Shown here one piece after another: positions 8,422 through 17,688 of a DNA stretch of 64,000 nt. Origin of the DNA: Candidatus Cloacimonas sp. (lineage in GTDB: Bacteria > Cloacimonadota > Cloacimonadia > Cloacimonadales > Cloacimonadaceae); assembly GCA_023227825.1 (NCBI GenBank), contig JALOCJ010000007.1, forward strand, positions 1 to 64,000. The letters are read 5' to 3'. How positions within the stretch are numbered: position 1 is the first letter of the stretch; every line of letters starts with the position of its first letter. The position numbers and the translations under genes are program-made. The notes beneath the pieces were generated by a model. It had not been told where the DNA came from. It saw nothing but the letters and a program-made list of their open reading frames with translations, and made no database searches.

Positions 8422-9365
8422 TGCGTTATCTGTTTATTGGTTCCTCAGATTACGGTTTGCAAACACTCCAAAGATTGGTCCAAAATGGATACAAACCCTC
8501 TTTAATAATCAGTCAACCCGCTAAACCTGCAGGACGCAATTTACATTTAACTCCAACGCCTGTTGCACAATATGCCCTAAAACAAAAGCTGCCGCTTTTT
8601 ACACCTGAAGATATAAACTCTGCAGAAAGCATAGCTAAAATGGCAGAACAAAAAGCCGATATTATTATTACTGCTGCTTTTGGTCAATTTCTGAAGAAAA
8701 AAATCCGTCTTCTCTGTCCTTTATCAGTAATAAATCTGCATCCTTCTTTACTGCCTAAATACAGAGGTGCCAGTCCTATTCAAAGTGCATTATTAAATGG
8801 AGAAACTGAAACCGGAACTACAATTTCCCGTGTTTCAGCCAAAATGGATGCAGGACCAATTCTGGCTCAGACAAAGCTATCCATAGCTGAAAATGAAAAC
8901 TACAGCGAACTGAAAGAACGCCTGGCAGAACAGGCAGCTGATTTACTACTCCAATTTTGGCAGAACCTGATAAAGGAAAATACCCTTTGCGAAACAAAGC
9001 AGGATGAAAGCCAGGCAACTTATTGCTATAAAATAACAAATAAAACCTGCCAAATTGACTGGTATAAAAGTGCAAAAGAAATTCATAACCAAATACGGGC
9101 TTTTTCTTTAACTCCCGGTGCCTGGACTCTGTTTAGAGGTAACAAACTGAAAATTTTAGCTTCCGAAAAGACCTCTGAACCGGCGGAAGGTGAACCGGGA
9201 TTTATTTGTGGTATACATAAAAAGTGTGGTTTTTTTGTTAACTGCTTGGACTGTAAATTGCTTATTACTAAAGTTCAGCCGGCAGGCAAGAAAGTAATGG
9301 AAACAATTGCTTTTATAAATGGTGCCCGCCTTAAAGAAAAAGAATATTTAGGAAGGGAAAAATGA
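8421..9365 (+). CDS. fmt: methionyl-tRNA formyltransferase
   Basis: It transfers a formyl group from 10-formyltetrahydrofolate to initiator Met-tRNA. At 314 residues it has the usual length. The N-terminal formyltransferase domain carries INLHPSLLPKYRGASPIQ (N105, H107) and D143 in SRVSAKMDAG, the conserved catalytic Asn-His-Asp set. The C-terminal OB-like domain starts near residue 200. It is coupled to def by a TAATG overlap and to the DUF116 gene by an ATGA overlap. Confidence 0.96.
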   Translation: MRYLFIGSSDYGLQTLQRLVQNGYKPSLIISQPAKPAGRNLHLTPTPVAQYALKQKLPLFTPEDINSAESIAKMAEQKADIIITAAFGQFLKKKIRLLCPLSVINLHPSLLPKYRGASPIQSALLNGETETGTTISRVSAKMDAGPILAQTKLSIAENENYSELKERLAEQAADLLLQFWQNLIKENTLCETKQDESQATYCYKITNKTCQIDWYKSAKEIHNQIRAFSLTPGAWTLFRGNKLKILASEKTSEPAEGEPGFICGIHKKCGFFVNCLDCKLLITKVQPAGKKVMETIAFINGARLKEKEYLGREK

Positions 9366-10114
9366 AAAAAGAATACTTCGCCATAATCAAATTCCCTGCG
9401 TTCGTCAGCTTTTCATTGCTTATTCTAACGCTCATCTTCTTCTTCATAGTGTTAGGCAGTTATCATCGTTTAGGCCTTTCTACCTGGGGAAATATACTCT
9501 ACACTTTACTCTTTATAATAATTGTAATTTTAATAGGCACTTGGATTTTAGCTCTGCTTAGCACGCATAAAAAAATCAAACCGCGTTGGCTGAGACATTA
9601 TCTTTCCTGGATGATGGTGAATATCTATTACCCAATAGCGAGAGTTTTTAGCAGGATTTGTTTCCAGAAAACTGAAACTTTACAGGAGTCCTTTCTTTAT
9701 TTTAATAATGAAATTGTAGTTACCAACTATCAGGGAATGCATTCTACTAATATGCTTTTGCTTTTACCTCATTGCTTGCAAAGTTCCAATTGCAAGATTC
9801 GCATTAATAACAATATTGTTGAATGCCAGGAATGTGGTGGCTGTGATATGGCAAAAATGAAGGCATTAACCAAGGACTATCAAATTAAAGCAGCAGTTGC
9901 CAGTGGAGGTTCTTTGGCAAGGAAACTGGTAAATGATACCCAACCGAATATCATTATTGCTGTTGCTTGCAACAGGGATTTAACAGAAGGAGTCCGGGAA
10001 AGCTGGCGTTATCCTGTTTATGCTGTCCTGAATGAACGCCCTAAGGGTCCCTGTTTTGAAACTACTGTCAGCTCTGCAGTAATTAACTTTGCCATTCAAA
10101 AATTTATTTCATAA
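9362..10114 (+). CDS. DUF116 membrane protein with cysteine cluster
   Basis: This 250-residue protein has two N-terminal transmembrane helices (about 12-33 and 43-66) and a cytoplasmic DUF116 domain. That domain contains C155-x2-C158-x2-C161 (CQECGGC) and further conserved cysteines in VACNRD and KGPC, so a metal or iron-sulfur site is likely. The function of DUF116 is unknown. In many FCB and delta-proteobacterial genomes it sits beside def/fmt/rsmB, and here it again follows fmt with a 4-bp overlap. An accessory role around translation initiation is a guess from context. Confidence 0.85.
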   Translation: MKKEYFAIIKFPAFVSFSLLILTLIFFFIVLGSYHRLGLSTWGNILYTLLFIIIVILIGTWILALLSTHKKIKPRWLRHYLSWMMVNIYYPIARVFSRICFQKTETLQESFLYFNNEIVVTNYQGMHSTNMLLLLPHCLQSSNCKIRINNNIVECQECGGCDMAKMKALTKDYQIKAAVASGGSLARKLVNDTQPNIIIAVACNRDLTEGVRESWRYPVYAVLNERPKGPCFETTVSSAVINFAIQKFIS

Positions 10115-10126
10115 AGGAGAGAAAAC

Positions 10127-10963
10127 TTGAAACATATCAATCTCTTCACAATAATCCTTATTTTGTTGCTTAATGCCTTTATTACAATGGCTTTAATCAA
10201 TAAATACGGAAATAAAACACCGGAAACCGATACCTTTGTAACGCAGGGAACTTCACAACCGAGTAAAGCATCTTCTGCCAAAAGGATAAATTCTATAACT
10301 GAAGCTGTAAAAGCAGTAGAACCTGCTGTTGTCAGCATTAATGTTATTAAAACTGAATATGTGCGAGCTATATCTCCTTTTAGTTTAGGTTTTTTTGATT
10401 TTTTCGGTGCTATACCTTTACTACGACAGGTGGAATCAATTGGCAGTGGTGTTATATATGATCCTAAGGGTTACATTATTACCAATGCGCATGTAGTTAG
10501 CGGAGCTACTCAAATTAAAGTTATTTTACCTGATAAACGCGAATTTTCCGGAACTGTTGCAGGAATTGATGATATCCGCGATATTGCCAAAATAAAAATC
10601 ACCGGTAATAATTTGCCGTATGCCGAATTGGGAAATTCCAACGATTTAATAATCGGAGAATGGAGTATTGCCTTAGGAAATCCTTACGGCTTTTTATTGA
10701 ATGACTCCAAGCCCAGTGTTTCCGTAGGTGTAATTTCCGCTGTTAATCGTAATTTTGCAGCTCGTCAAGACAAGCATGAATATAAATCTATGATTCAGAC
10801 CGATGCTGCTATCAATCCGGGAAACAGTGGCGGTCCTCTTGTTAATATCAACGGGGAAGTAGTTGGTATAAATACTTTTATTTTCTCTGAAAGCGGAGGC
10901 AATATTGGTATTGGTTTTGCCATTCCGATAAATTCAGTTAAGACCATTTTAGCGAAAATATGA
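10127..10963 (+). CDS. HtrA/DegP-type trypsin-like serine protease lacking a PDZ domain
   Basis: This 278-residue protein starts at a TTG codon placed 6 bp after a strong ribosome site (aaaggaga). An N-terminal hydrophobic anchor (5-24) is followed by a low-complexity linker and a trypsin-like domain with an intact triad: H122 (TNAHVV), D152 (DIRDIAKIKI) and S234 (NPGNSGGPLV). Typical HtrA proteins continue into one or two PDZ domains. This one ends at the close of the protease domain (AIPINSVKTILAKI), so substrate recognition must differ. It lies 12 bp after DUF116 and overlaps the next gene by 4 bp. Confidence 0.9.
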   Translation: MKHINLFTIILILLLNAFITMALINKYGNKTPETDTFVTQGTSQPSKASSAKRINSITEAVKAVEPAVVSINVIKTEYVRAISPFSLGFFDFFGAIPLLRQVESIGSGVIYDPKGYIITNAHVVSGATQIKVILPDKREFSGTVAGIDDIRDIAKIKITGNNLPYAELGNSNDLIIGEWSIALGNPYGFLLNDSKPSVSVGVISAVNRNFAARQDKHEYKSMIQTDAAINPGNSGGPLVNINGEVVGINTFIFSESGGNIGIGFAIPINSVKTILAKI

Positions 10964-13680
10964 ACAGAAAATATTCCTTATTCCTGTTAATATTGTTTTC
11001 CAGCATATATCTTTTTGCGCAAACAGCTCTCAGTTGCTATGATATTCAGTATAATCCTGAAGGAGGAAGCGATTCACCCTATATAGATCAAAGTGTTACT
11101 GTCCAGGGAATTGTAAGTGGTGTTAATTATTATTCCGGCAGTGGTTATAATAATTATGGTTTCTTTATCAGTGATGTGGCAGGGGGTCCCTGGAGCGGTT
11201 TATTTATTTATAATCAGACCTATCATCCTACCGTAGGGGATTTAGTTCGCGTAACCGGAACGGTAAATGAATATTATGGTTTAACGGAAATTTCTTCTGT
11301 CACTTCCTGTCAGGTTTTAAGCCAGGGCAATCCTCTTCCCGCTCCCAGTGAAATAAATACCGGTTCACTGGATAATTTTAGCAGTGGAGAACAATGGGAA
11401 GGCGTGTTAGTAAAGGTTTTGAATGTTTCCGTAACAGTTGAACCCAATACTTATCAAGAGTTTTATATTGATGATGGTAGTGGTGCTTGTCAGATAGATA
11501 ATCAATTCTTTGGCTCAAATCACAGCTGGAATAATGTAATTTTAGGACAGGTCTATAGCGAAATAATCGGTATTGTGGATTATTCTTACAATTACTACGC
11601 CATCAATCCGCGTTCGGAAGCGGATATGATTTTAGGAGCTAATACAGTAACTTTAGCTATTCCCCCTCAGTCAGTGGGTTTACACAGTTCTGTTTCTGTT
11701 CCTGTAAATGCTTATGGCATAGATGTTTTGCAGAACTATCAGTCCTATTCTTTTAGCATCTCTTTTAATCCTAATATTCTGAATTATGAATCAATAAGCA
11801 CTGCAGGAACTTTATCACAGACAGGAAATGTAAATGCCACTGTAGAAAGTGGAGTGTTATCTCTTTCTTATCAAAGCAACACAGCTTTAAACGGGCAGGG
11901 AGTTCTTTTAACCCTTAATTTTTATTCTGCCAATACCGGAACCACTTCTCTAAATTTTTCTCAGGGAATATTTGGAGCCGGTGTTATTCCGAATTGCATT
12001 AATGGAAGCGTAACTGTTAATAGCAGTTATAATTCCCCGGGAGATACTTTAACCGTTATCCAGCGTCCTATTCTTAATATTCCGGAAATTGTTGTTCCAG
12101 GTGAAACATTTAAAATAACTTGTTTAGCTCCTCAAAATACAAGCAATTGGAATGCCTGGCTGAGGCATAACAGTAAACGCCTGAATTTACCTGTTATAAA
12201 CTCTCAATGGTTAAATTTACCCAACAGGTGGGAACTGACAGTAACGGTTCCAACTGTTCCTGTTTATGAATTATACGATTTGGAGATATCTGCCGGCGGA
12301 GGTATAAGTGACATTACAGCTAATGCTATTCAGGTTATTCCCAGCCGGAAAAACAATTACTATTTTATTCATATAACAGATGCCCATACTCCCAATCGTT
12401 TGTATTATCCCAATGCCGGTTTTGACACCGACTCTACTGCAGTAGATGATTTTAGAGCCGTGATGGAAGATATAAATATCATTCATCCCGAGTTTGTTCT
12501 TTTTACCGGTGATTTAGTTAATGAAGGAGAGCTGGAGGGTTTTGCCAATCAATATTGGTATGGCTGGATACAAAAATTGCTGACCGAATTTGATGTTCCC
12601 GTTTATGTTACTTCCGGAAATCACGATATTGGCGGATGGAATCAAACCCCTCCTCCTGCAGGAAGTGCACGAAAAAACTGGTGGAAATATTTTGGCTGGA
12701 GCTGGCTGGATAATGAAGACCCTTTGTTTCCCTATCATACACAGGATTATTATTTTACTTACAATAATACTGTTTTTATTGGTTTGGAAAGTTATGACAA
12801 TTATGATTACTGGCGACCAAATATATATGGCAATATGAGTTATACCAATCAACAAATTGCCTGGTTGAATAATACTCTGTCTCTTTTTCCGAATTATAAA
12901 AAGGTTCTTTTCCATCATTACGACTTTCAGGAACAGCTTTCCCTTTCCGCTTTAGGAATAGATATGTCTCTTTGGGGTCATATTCATTATAATGATGGCT
13001 CAATTTCCGTTCAGCCCTATAATTTAGCTACGCGTAGTATTTGTGATGGCAATCGTGCTTACCGTGTAATCAGAGTTAATAACGGTCAATTAACACCTTA
13101 TAATACAATTTATGCCGGAGCGACAGGAAATAACCTTTCTGTTCAATACTATCCTTCCAATTATGGAGTAGCGGATAGTGTGAAAGCAATTATCACTAAT
13201 AATCAACCTCTAACTTTTGAAAATGCGCTGCTGAAATTTATTATGCCTGCACGAGATTCCGGCTATAATGTTTCAGGAGGGACTTTAATCCAGGCAGATA
13301 AGAGTAGTGATTATAATATTTGTTATGTGCATGTTTCACTTTCTGCCAATAGTTCTGTTATTGTAACTATAGCCGAAAATGGAATGGCAAATTCCGATCC
13401 GTTGCAAGTTCCATCGGTATTACACATAAAATCCGTTTATCCCAATCCTTTGAAAACGCAGGGAAATTTACTGCTCTTTAGTGATAAGGCATTTTCCGAG
13501 TTGACCTTACAGCTTTTTAACCTGAAAGGACAGATAGTATATCAGGAACCCCTGAAAGGAATTTTACAGGGAGAAAGCAGTTTTTCTTTTTCATTGCCCG
13601 CAGAATTAAGCAGTGGAATCTATTTTCTGCGTTTTAAAGAAGATAGAACCCAAATTCGGAAGATATTGGTTTTACAGTAG
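10960..13680 (+). CDS. secreted calcineurin-like phosphoesterase with OB-fold, cohesin-like and type IX sorting domains
   Basis: This is a 906-residue multidomain secreted protein. It has a signal peptide (1-20), an OB-fold nucleic-acid-binding-like region (about 30-220), a cohesin-like beta domain (about 228-350) and a calcineurin-like metallophosphoesterase (about 467-700). The phosphoesterase motifs are TDAH (about 473-476), GD in TGDLVNEGE (about 515-516), GNHD (553-556), HH in VLFHHYDF and GHIH (673-676), so the dinuclear metal site looks complete. The C-terminal 80 residues (from VYPNP near 825 to KILVLQ) match a type IX secretion sorting domain. Possible substrates include nucleotides or extracellular nucleic acid, inferred from the OB domain only. 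It overlaps the HtrA gene by 4 bp. Confidence 0.85.
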   Translation: MNRKYSLFLLILFSSIYLFAQTALSCYDIQYNPEGGSDSPYIDQSVTVQGIVSGVNYYSGSGYNNYGFFISDVAGGPWSGLFIYNQTYHPTVGDLVRVTGTVNEYYGLTEISSVTSCQVLSQGNPLPAPSEINTGSLDNFSSGEQWEGVLVKVLNVSVTVEPNTYQEFYIDDGSGACQIDNQFFGSNHSWNNVILGQVYSEIIGIVDYSYNYYAINPRSEADMILGANTVTLAIPPQSVGLHSSVSVPVNAYGIDVLQNYQSYSFSISFNPNILNYESISTAGTLSQTGNVNATVESGVLSLSYQSNTALNGQGVLLTLNFYSANTGTTSLNFSQGIFGAGVIPNCINGSVTVNSSYNSPGDTLTVIQRPILNIPEIVVPGETFKITCLAPQNTSNWNAWLRHNSKRLNLPVINSQWLNLPNRWELTVTVPTVPVYELYDLEISAGGGISDITANAIQVIPSRKNNYYFIHITDAHTPNRLYYPNAGFDTDSTAVDDFRAVMEDINIIHPEFVLFTGDLVNEGELEGFANQYWYGWIQKLLTEFDVPVYVTSGNHDIGGWNQTPPPAGSARKNWWKYFGWSWLDNEDPLFPYHTQDYYFTYNNTVFIGLESYDNYDYWRPNIYGNMSYTNQQIAWLNNTLSLFPNYKKVLFHHYDFQEQLSLSALGIDMSLWGHIHYNDGSISVQPYNLATRSICDGNRAYRVIRVNNGQLTPYNTIYAGATGNNLSVQYYPSNYGVADSVKAIITNNQPLTFENALLKFIMPARDSGYNVSGGTLIQADKSSDYNICYVHVSLSANSSVIVTIAENGMANSDPLQVPSVLHIKSVYPNPLKTQGNLLLFSDKAFSELTLQLFNLKGQIVYQEPLKGILQGESSFSFSLPAELSSGIYFLRFKEDRTQIRKILVLQ

Positions 13681-13689
13681 TAACATCTT

Positions 13690-14697
13690 ATGCCACAAAA
13701 AAGACCCCAAACCTCAAAACTTCTCTACCTTCCCTGGATTATCAAGCACCTTTCCTATTACTGGAAACTGAATACCCACATTCTGAAAAAAGGTGTTCCC
13801 TTGAAGGAAATACTGATTCTGAAATATCCCTTCTGGTTCAAAGATGCCAAAAATCCTCCTTTACTTTCCGTAGATATTACTGATGCCTGTAATTTACGCT
13901 GTATCTACTGTAATAATCCCTTTTTTCCCTATCCGAGGACGATGATGAATCAGGATGTTTTTGCAGCACTAATTGAGCGTCTGAAACGCCATCCTGTAAG
14001 CAGAATCAGAATCAGCGGCGGTGAACCGACCCTGCATCCTCAATTTGATCTGATGCTGAAAGAAATGTCCCGGTATTGCAAATATTTATCTATTATCACC
14101 AACGGGCAATGGCAGAATCCTGAAGTAAATGAAAAACTGCTTAATTGCGGACTTAGCTTTATTGAACTTTCTATGGATGCCGGAGGAAAAGATATCTACG
14201 AAAGAAGTCGTCCAGGTGCCGATTATGACCTGTTTCTCCAAAACCTGAAACAGCTGTATATATTGAGAAATCGGTATAAAGTTGACCTCATCCTTCGTAT
14301 TCGTTTAATGGTACGGCCTTCAACTTTAGATAAAGAAAAGGAAGACAGCCGTTTTTTACGCCAATTCTGTGATTGTGTTTTACCGCAACATATATTGCAG
14401 CATCCCGAAACACCTCCTCAAGATGATGTTTATCTGCAAAATTCTATACTTCAAAATTCCCTTCCTGTTTGCACTGTTCCGTATAGAGACCTGCAAATCA
14501 GACCCGATGGTTTGGTCCCTCTTTGTCCGGCAAAAGGATGTGCCATCAAACCTGAAGACCGCATTTTTATTGGAGACATTCAAAAAGATGAAATTCGTGA
14601 CCTGTGGAATGCACCCGTACTAAAACAAATGAGGGAGGCACATCGTAACAGAAATGGAGAAATATTAAATCTTTGTCGGAATTGCCATTACAGCTGA
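13690..14697 (+). CDS. radical SAM / SPASM-domain protein
   Basis: This 335-residue enzyme carries the radical SAM cluster motif C67-x3-C71-x2-C74 (DACNLRCIYC) and GGEP (about 111-114). A C-terminal cysteine-rich region (PVCTVPYRDL, PLCPAKGC, LCRNC) looks like a SPASM or twitch domain for auxiliary iron-sulfur clusters. Family members mature peptides or activate enzymes. No small precursor peptide is evident beside it, so the substrate is unknown. The start has little ribosome-site support. Two consecutive hairpins follow the stop codon. Confidence 0.85.
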   Translation: MPQKRPQTSKLLYLPWIIKHLSYYWKLNTHILKKGVPLKEILILKYPFWFKDAKNPPLLSVDITDACNLRCIYCNNPFFPYPRTMMNQDVFAALIERLKRHPVSRIRISGGEPTLHPQFDLMLKEMSRYCKYLSIITNGQWQNPEVNEKLLNCGLSFIELSMDAGGKDIYERSRPGADYDLFLQNLKQLYILRNRYKVDLILRIRLMVRPSTLDKEKEDSRFLRQFCDCVLPQHILQHPETPPQDDVYLQNSILQNSLPVCTVPYRDLQIRPDGLVPLCPAKGCAIKPEDRIFIGDIQKDEIRDLWNAPVLKQMREAHRNRNGEILNLCRNCHYS

Positions 14698-14702
14698 AAA
14701 AA

Positions 14703-14752
14703 GTAAACGACGAGGACATCGTTTTTCCGGATGGTTGACCTCCTGGTCAACC
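14703..14752 (+). terminator. tandem hairpins after the radical SAM gene
   Basis: The first hairpin (14705-14726) has aaacga and tcgttt arms around cgaggaca and ends in a T-run. It closely resembles the dnaA terminator, including the following ccgga. The second (ggttgacc/ggtcaacc, 14733-14752) is a perfect eight-base-pair stem with a TCCT loop. Together they probably end transcription of the radical SAM gene. Confidence 0.55.
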
Positions 14753-14781
14753 AAAATCACAGAAAGGTTAATACTATAAAA

Positions 14782-14824
14782 AGTCCGGCGGGCGACACAA
14801 TACTAGCGACGGGTGTGTAAACCC
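14782..14824. repeat. single diverged copy of the gggcgacacaat repeat
   Basis: The sequence ggcgggcgacacaatactag...gggtgtgtaaacccc aligns with the unit that is repeated nearly three times at 26601-26850 (gggcgacacaatgatagcg...ggcgtaagcccc). The shared ends (ggg/ccc) suggest a small foldback unit dispersed in intergenic DNA. Confidence 0.5.
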
Positions 14825-14840
14825 CAATAAAAATTACAAA

Positions 14841-15656
14841 TCAGAAATTATACATAAGAGAAACCCCATTTATTTCAGGTGTTACTTTCAGCATTAGACG
14901 AGGGGTATCTTTCAACACCAATTTTGCTGTTACATAGCCAATAACGGCACCTGCAAAAACATCGCTGGTCCAATGCTGATCATCATTCAAACGCGATAGG
15001 GAAGTTAAAACAGCAATTGTATAAACAGTTGGAGGCACCCATTTGGTCTTTTTGTATTGTTCTGCCAGCACAGGAGCCAAACTCCAAGCCAAAGTTGTAT
15101 GTCACGAGGGAAAACTATTTCTGGAAAAAGAAATTCCATTTTCCTGCCAAAATTCTTTTCCTTCTTCTTTATATGGTTTTTGCCGTTGAGTTGATAATTT
15201 TATGGCTTGAGTAACCCCCAAAGAGAGAAGAGAACTTTTCCAGCAAAGCAGAGAGGTATCTATTATTTTTTCATTCTTAGTCAGATATCCTCCCAAAGCA
15301 GTTACAGCCATAACCGGAAATATAATTTTTACTTCTCCGAAATATTTTGCCCCTGTAAAAATTCCGTCCGTAAATTCATTTCTGTTCAGTTGGTAGTAAT
15401 TCCGCAAGTTATCATCCAGAAAATATAAACAACCTCCGGTAATAACTACCGCACTTGCTTTCAGCCAATCATCTTTTTGCCAGCTGCCAGGTGCCGTAAC
15501 TGCTGAATAAATTGTTTTAGGATAAGATAACAGATAATCCTGCAAATAGTTATCTTCGTCCGCAGCGGAGAGCGGAATTGTAATCAGCACAAAAATTACG
15601 GCAAAACAGAAGGTCCAAATTTTGTTCATTATTCTATCTTCAAAAATTGCAGACAA
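14841..15656 (-). pseudogene. PAP2-family phosphatase interrupted by an in-frame UGA
   Basis: The reading frame is continuous on both sides of one TGA at 15104-15102. Upstream it has a signal peptide (start most likely ATG at 15629, MNKIWTF), membrane segments and the first PAP2 motif (KLSTQRQKPY). The TGA falls exactly where the second motif PSGHT should have glycine (SFPS-stop-HTTLAW). Downstream, the third motif (SRLNDDQHWTSDVFAG) is intact. A single G-to-T change (GGA to TGA) explains this. The product would lack both catalytic histidines unless the stop is read through. PAP2 enzymes dephosphorylate lipid or undecaprenyl phosphates. Recent inactivation, a sequencing error or recoding are the alternatives. 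Confidence 0.85.
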
Positions 15657-15680
15657 TTGTCAAGATTAAACACCACATCG

Positions 15681-15767
15681 TCCTTAATAGCATTACTTAC
15701 TCATTGCTCACCCAATACGGATGCCATCCGTAATGAGTCCGTAATGCATAGGTAATGCAATTAAGGA
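15681..15767. repeat. palindromic intergenic element, family A, copy 2
   Basis: Outer arms tccttaatagcattac (15681-15696) and gtaatgcaattaagga (15752-15767) are inverted with one mismatch. The interior repeats cattgctcaccca and acggatgccatccgt, both shared with the copies near 1395 and 41548. Confidence 0.75.
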
Positions 15768-15938
15768 AGCCAATTTAAAGGAAAAATATTTTACCCGAAA
15801 ACTGGAATACGCGGAAAAGAAAAGGCAAAAACCTAAGCTTGCAGATATATTAAGGTGAATTCTGCGCTAAAACACAAAGGCATATTACCATTCTTTAACG
15901 AAAATATGAAGCTTTACAGTGCACTGCTAATAAAAAAC

Positions 15939-15967
15939 TTGACATTTTAGAAGAATAAATTTATAAA
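15939..15967 (+). promoter_or_regulatory. sigma-70-type promoter for the radical SAM gene at 16002
   Basis: A perfect -35 (TTGACA, 15939-15944) is followed after exactly 17 bp by a near-consensus -10 (TATAAA, 15962-15967). Transcription would start near 15974, leaving a short leader with a ribosome site (aaggaaa) before the ATG at 16002. Confidence 0.75.
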
Positions 15968-16001
15968 CCACAAAAAAAGTTATGACTTAAGGAAATCTGC
16001 T

Positions 16002-17330
16002 ATGAAAAATGTAAAAACAATTGCACTAAATCAACTGATCAATTACATAGCCACTGATCCGCTGAATAAATTACCCAAAATAATGGAGTTGGCTAAAAAA
16101 CTTGACCGCAAGGGTAATTATTTACAGTTATTTAGTGTTATTTCTGCTGCTCTTTCAGATGAAAACAGCCATTGGCACAAACTTGTGGAAAACTTATTCA
16201 ATAATGTTGATTCCAAAGTTATCCGAAAACTGGTAGAATGTTTTGCCATCAATACTACCCTGGTTGGCAAACCGATAAGAGAGAAGTATAAAGCAAAATA
16301 TTCAATACAAGTGCCCTGGGCTATTCTGATGGACCCGACAAGTGCCTGTAATCTTTCCTGCACAGGTTGTTGGGCTGCTCAATATGGAAAAGAGCAAAAT
16401 TTACCTTATGCAGTTTTGGATTCTATCTGCCAGCAAGGTAAAAAAATGGGCATCTATTGGTATCTCTTCTCCGGAGGCGAACCCTTAATCCGCAAAAAGG
16501 ACATAATTAAACTCTGCGAAGAACATCAGGATTGTTTTTTCCTGGCTTTTACTAATGGCACACTTGTAGATGAAAAATTCTGTGAGGAGGTTCTCCGCAC
16601 AGGAAATTTAACACTTTGTTTTTCTATTGAAGGAATTGAAGAGGCAACCGATATGCGCAGAGGAAAAGGAAGTTATCAAAAAGTTATAGAAGCAATGGAG
16701 CTGATGAAAAAATACCGTTTATTTTTTGGTTATTCCACTTGCTATCATCGCTATAATACCGAAAGCGTTGCTTCCGATGAATTTGTGGACGAGATGCTTG
16801 CTCGGGGCTGTTTCTATGCCTGGAATTTTACCTATATTCCCATTGGTAAAAATGCTCAAACGGATTTGATTGCTACTCCTGAACAACGCGCTTATATGTA
16901 TAAAAGAGTTAATGAAATTAGAACTCATAAACCCATCCTGGCTCTGGATTTCTGGAATGACGGAGAACTTGCCGGAGGTTGCATTGCCGGTGGACGCAGC
17001 TATTTTCATATCAATGCCGCCGGGGATGTTGAACCCTGTGCTTTTGTTCATTATTCCAATGTAAATATTAAAGATGTTTCCCTTTTGGAAGCATTACAAT
17101 CTCCAATCTTTAAAGCATACCAAAAAAGACAACCCTTTAACCAAAATCAATTACAACCCTGCCCACTGATGGATAATCCCGAAAGAATTAGAGAAATTAT
17201 AGCTGAATCTAATGCCCGGTCAACAGATATAATATCCCCTGAAAAAATTGAAGAACTGTGCGCTAAAACAAAACCGGCTGCTGAAAAATGGGCTCCCGTG
17301 GCAAAACAACTCTGGGAAAACAGAAAATAA
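16002..17330 (+). CDS. radical SAM / SPASM-domain protein
   Basis: This 442-residue protein has an about 100-residue helical N-terminal extension. The radical SAM motif C116-x3-C120-x2-C123 (SACNLSCTGC) and FSGGEP follow. The C-terminal region has GDVEPCAFVHY and QPCPLMDNP, consistent with SPASM-type cysteines. It differs in sequence from the radical SAM protein at 13690 and is transcribed from its own consensus promoter. Substrate and product are unknown. The family is known for peptide modification and for tungsten or iron-sulfur enzyme maturation, but nothing nearby points to either. Confidence 0.85.
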   Translation: MKNVKTIALNQLINYIATDPLNKLPKIMELAKKLDRKGNYLQLFSVISAALSDENSHWHKLVENLFNNVDSKVIRKLVECFAINTTLVGKPIREKYKAKYSIQVPWAILMDPTSACNLSCTGCWAAQYGKEQNLPYAVLDSICQQGKKMGIYWYLFSGGEPLIRKKDIIKLCEEHQDCFFLAFTNGTLVDEKFCEEVLRTGNLTLCFSIEGIEEATDMRRGKGSYQKVIEAMELMKKYRLFFGYSTCYHRYNTESVASDEFVDEMLARGCFYAWNFTYIPIGKNAQTDLIATPEQRAYMYKRVNEIRTHKPILALDFWNDGELAGGCIAGGRSYFHINAAGDVEPCAFVHYSNVNIKDVSLLEALQSPIFKAYQKRQPFNQNQLQPCPLMDNPERIREIIAESNARSTDIISPEKIEELCAKTKPAAEKWAPVAKQLWENRK

Positions 17331-17430
17331 ATTATGTAGCCACCAAAGACGCGGAACAAAGATAGGAGCACGCAGATTTCGCAGATTTCGCCGATTTGAT
17401 TTTAGAAACGAGGATTTTAAGGATTTGATA

Positions 17431-17525
17431 GGTCTGGGAGGAACAGGATTTTAAGGATTTAATAGGTCTGGGAGGAACAGGATTATAGGGATTTAATAGG
17501 TCTGGGATGAAAAGGATTATAAGGA
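17431..17525. repeat. 34-bp tandem repeat, three copies
   Basis: Units beginning ggtctgggaggaacaggatt start at 17431, 17465 and 17499 (exact 34-bp spacing) and continue with an aggatttaata tail. The third copy is diverged (ggtctgggatgaaaagg). The aggattttaaggattt wording also occurs in the intergenic region near 26395-26560. Confidence 0.75.
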
Positions 17526-17688
17526 TGTAAGGGATTTTAGATGATAATTATTATAAATTGGCTGCTATGAACTATCTTGCAATTATATTTTAGTTGCTGG
17601 ATAGCCCTCATCACTATTATTTTGTCGCCTTACTTGTAGTTAAAACTTTCTAAACCTTCTCAACTTTCTAAACCTTCTCAACCCTCAA

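Larger units (their letters stand above)
15657..16001. other. intergenic region with palindromic element and promoter
   Basis: No gene is seen. The stretch contains a copy of palindromic family A (15681-15767) and, near its right end, a strong promoter for the following radical SAM gene (15939-15967). Confidence 0.65.

Noticed and set aside
15102..15104. UGA decoded as glycine (as in SR1/Gracilibacteria) or selenocysteine
   Set aside because: Several clear genes here end in TGA (for example the SurA-like gene, both HEAT/SpoU overlaps and plsC), so UGA is a stop. A selenocysteine at the PSGHT glycine has no precedent that I know; a small ggag/ctcc foldback downstream is too weak to count as a SECIS element.
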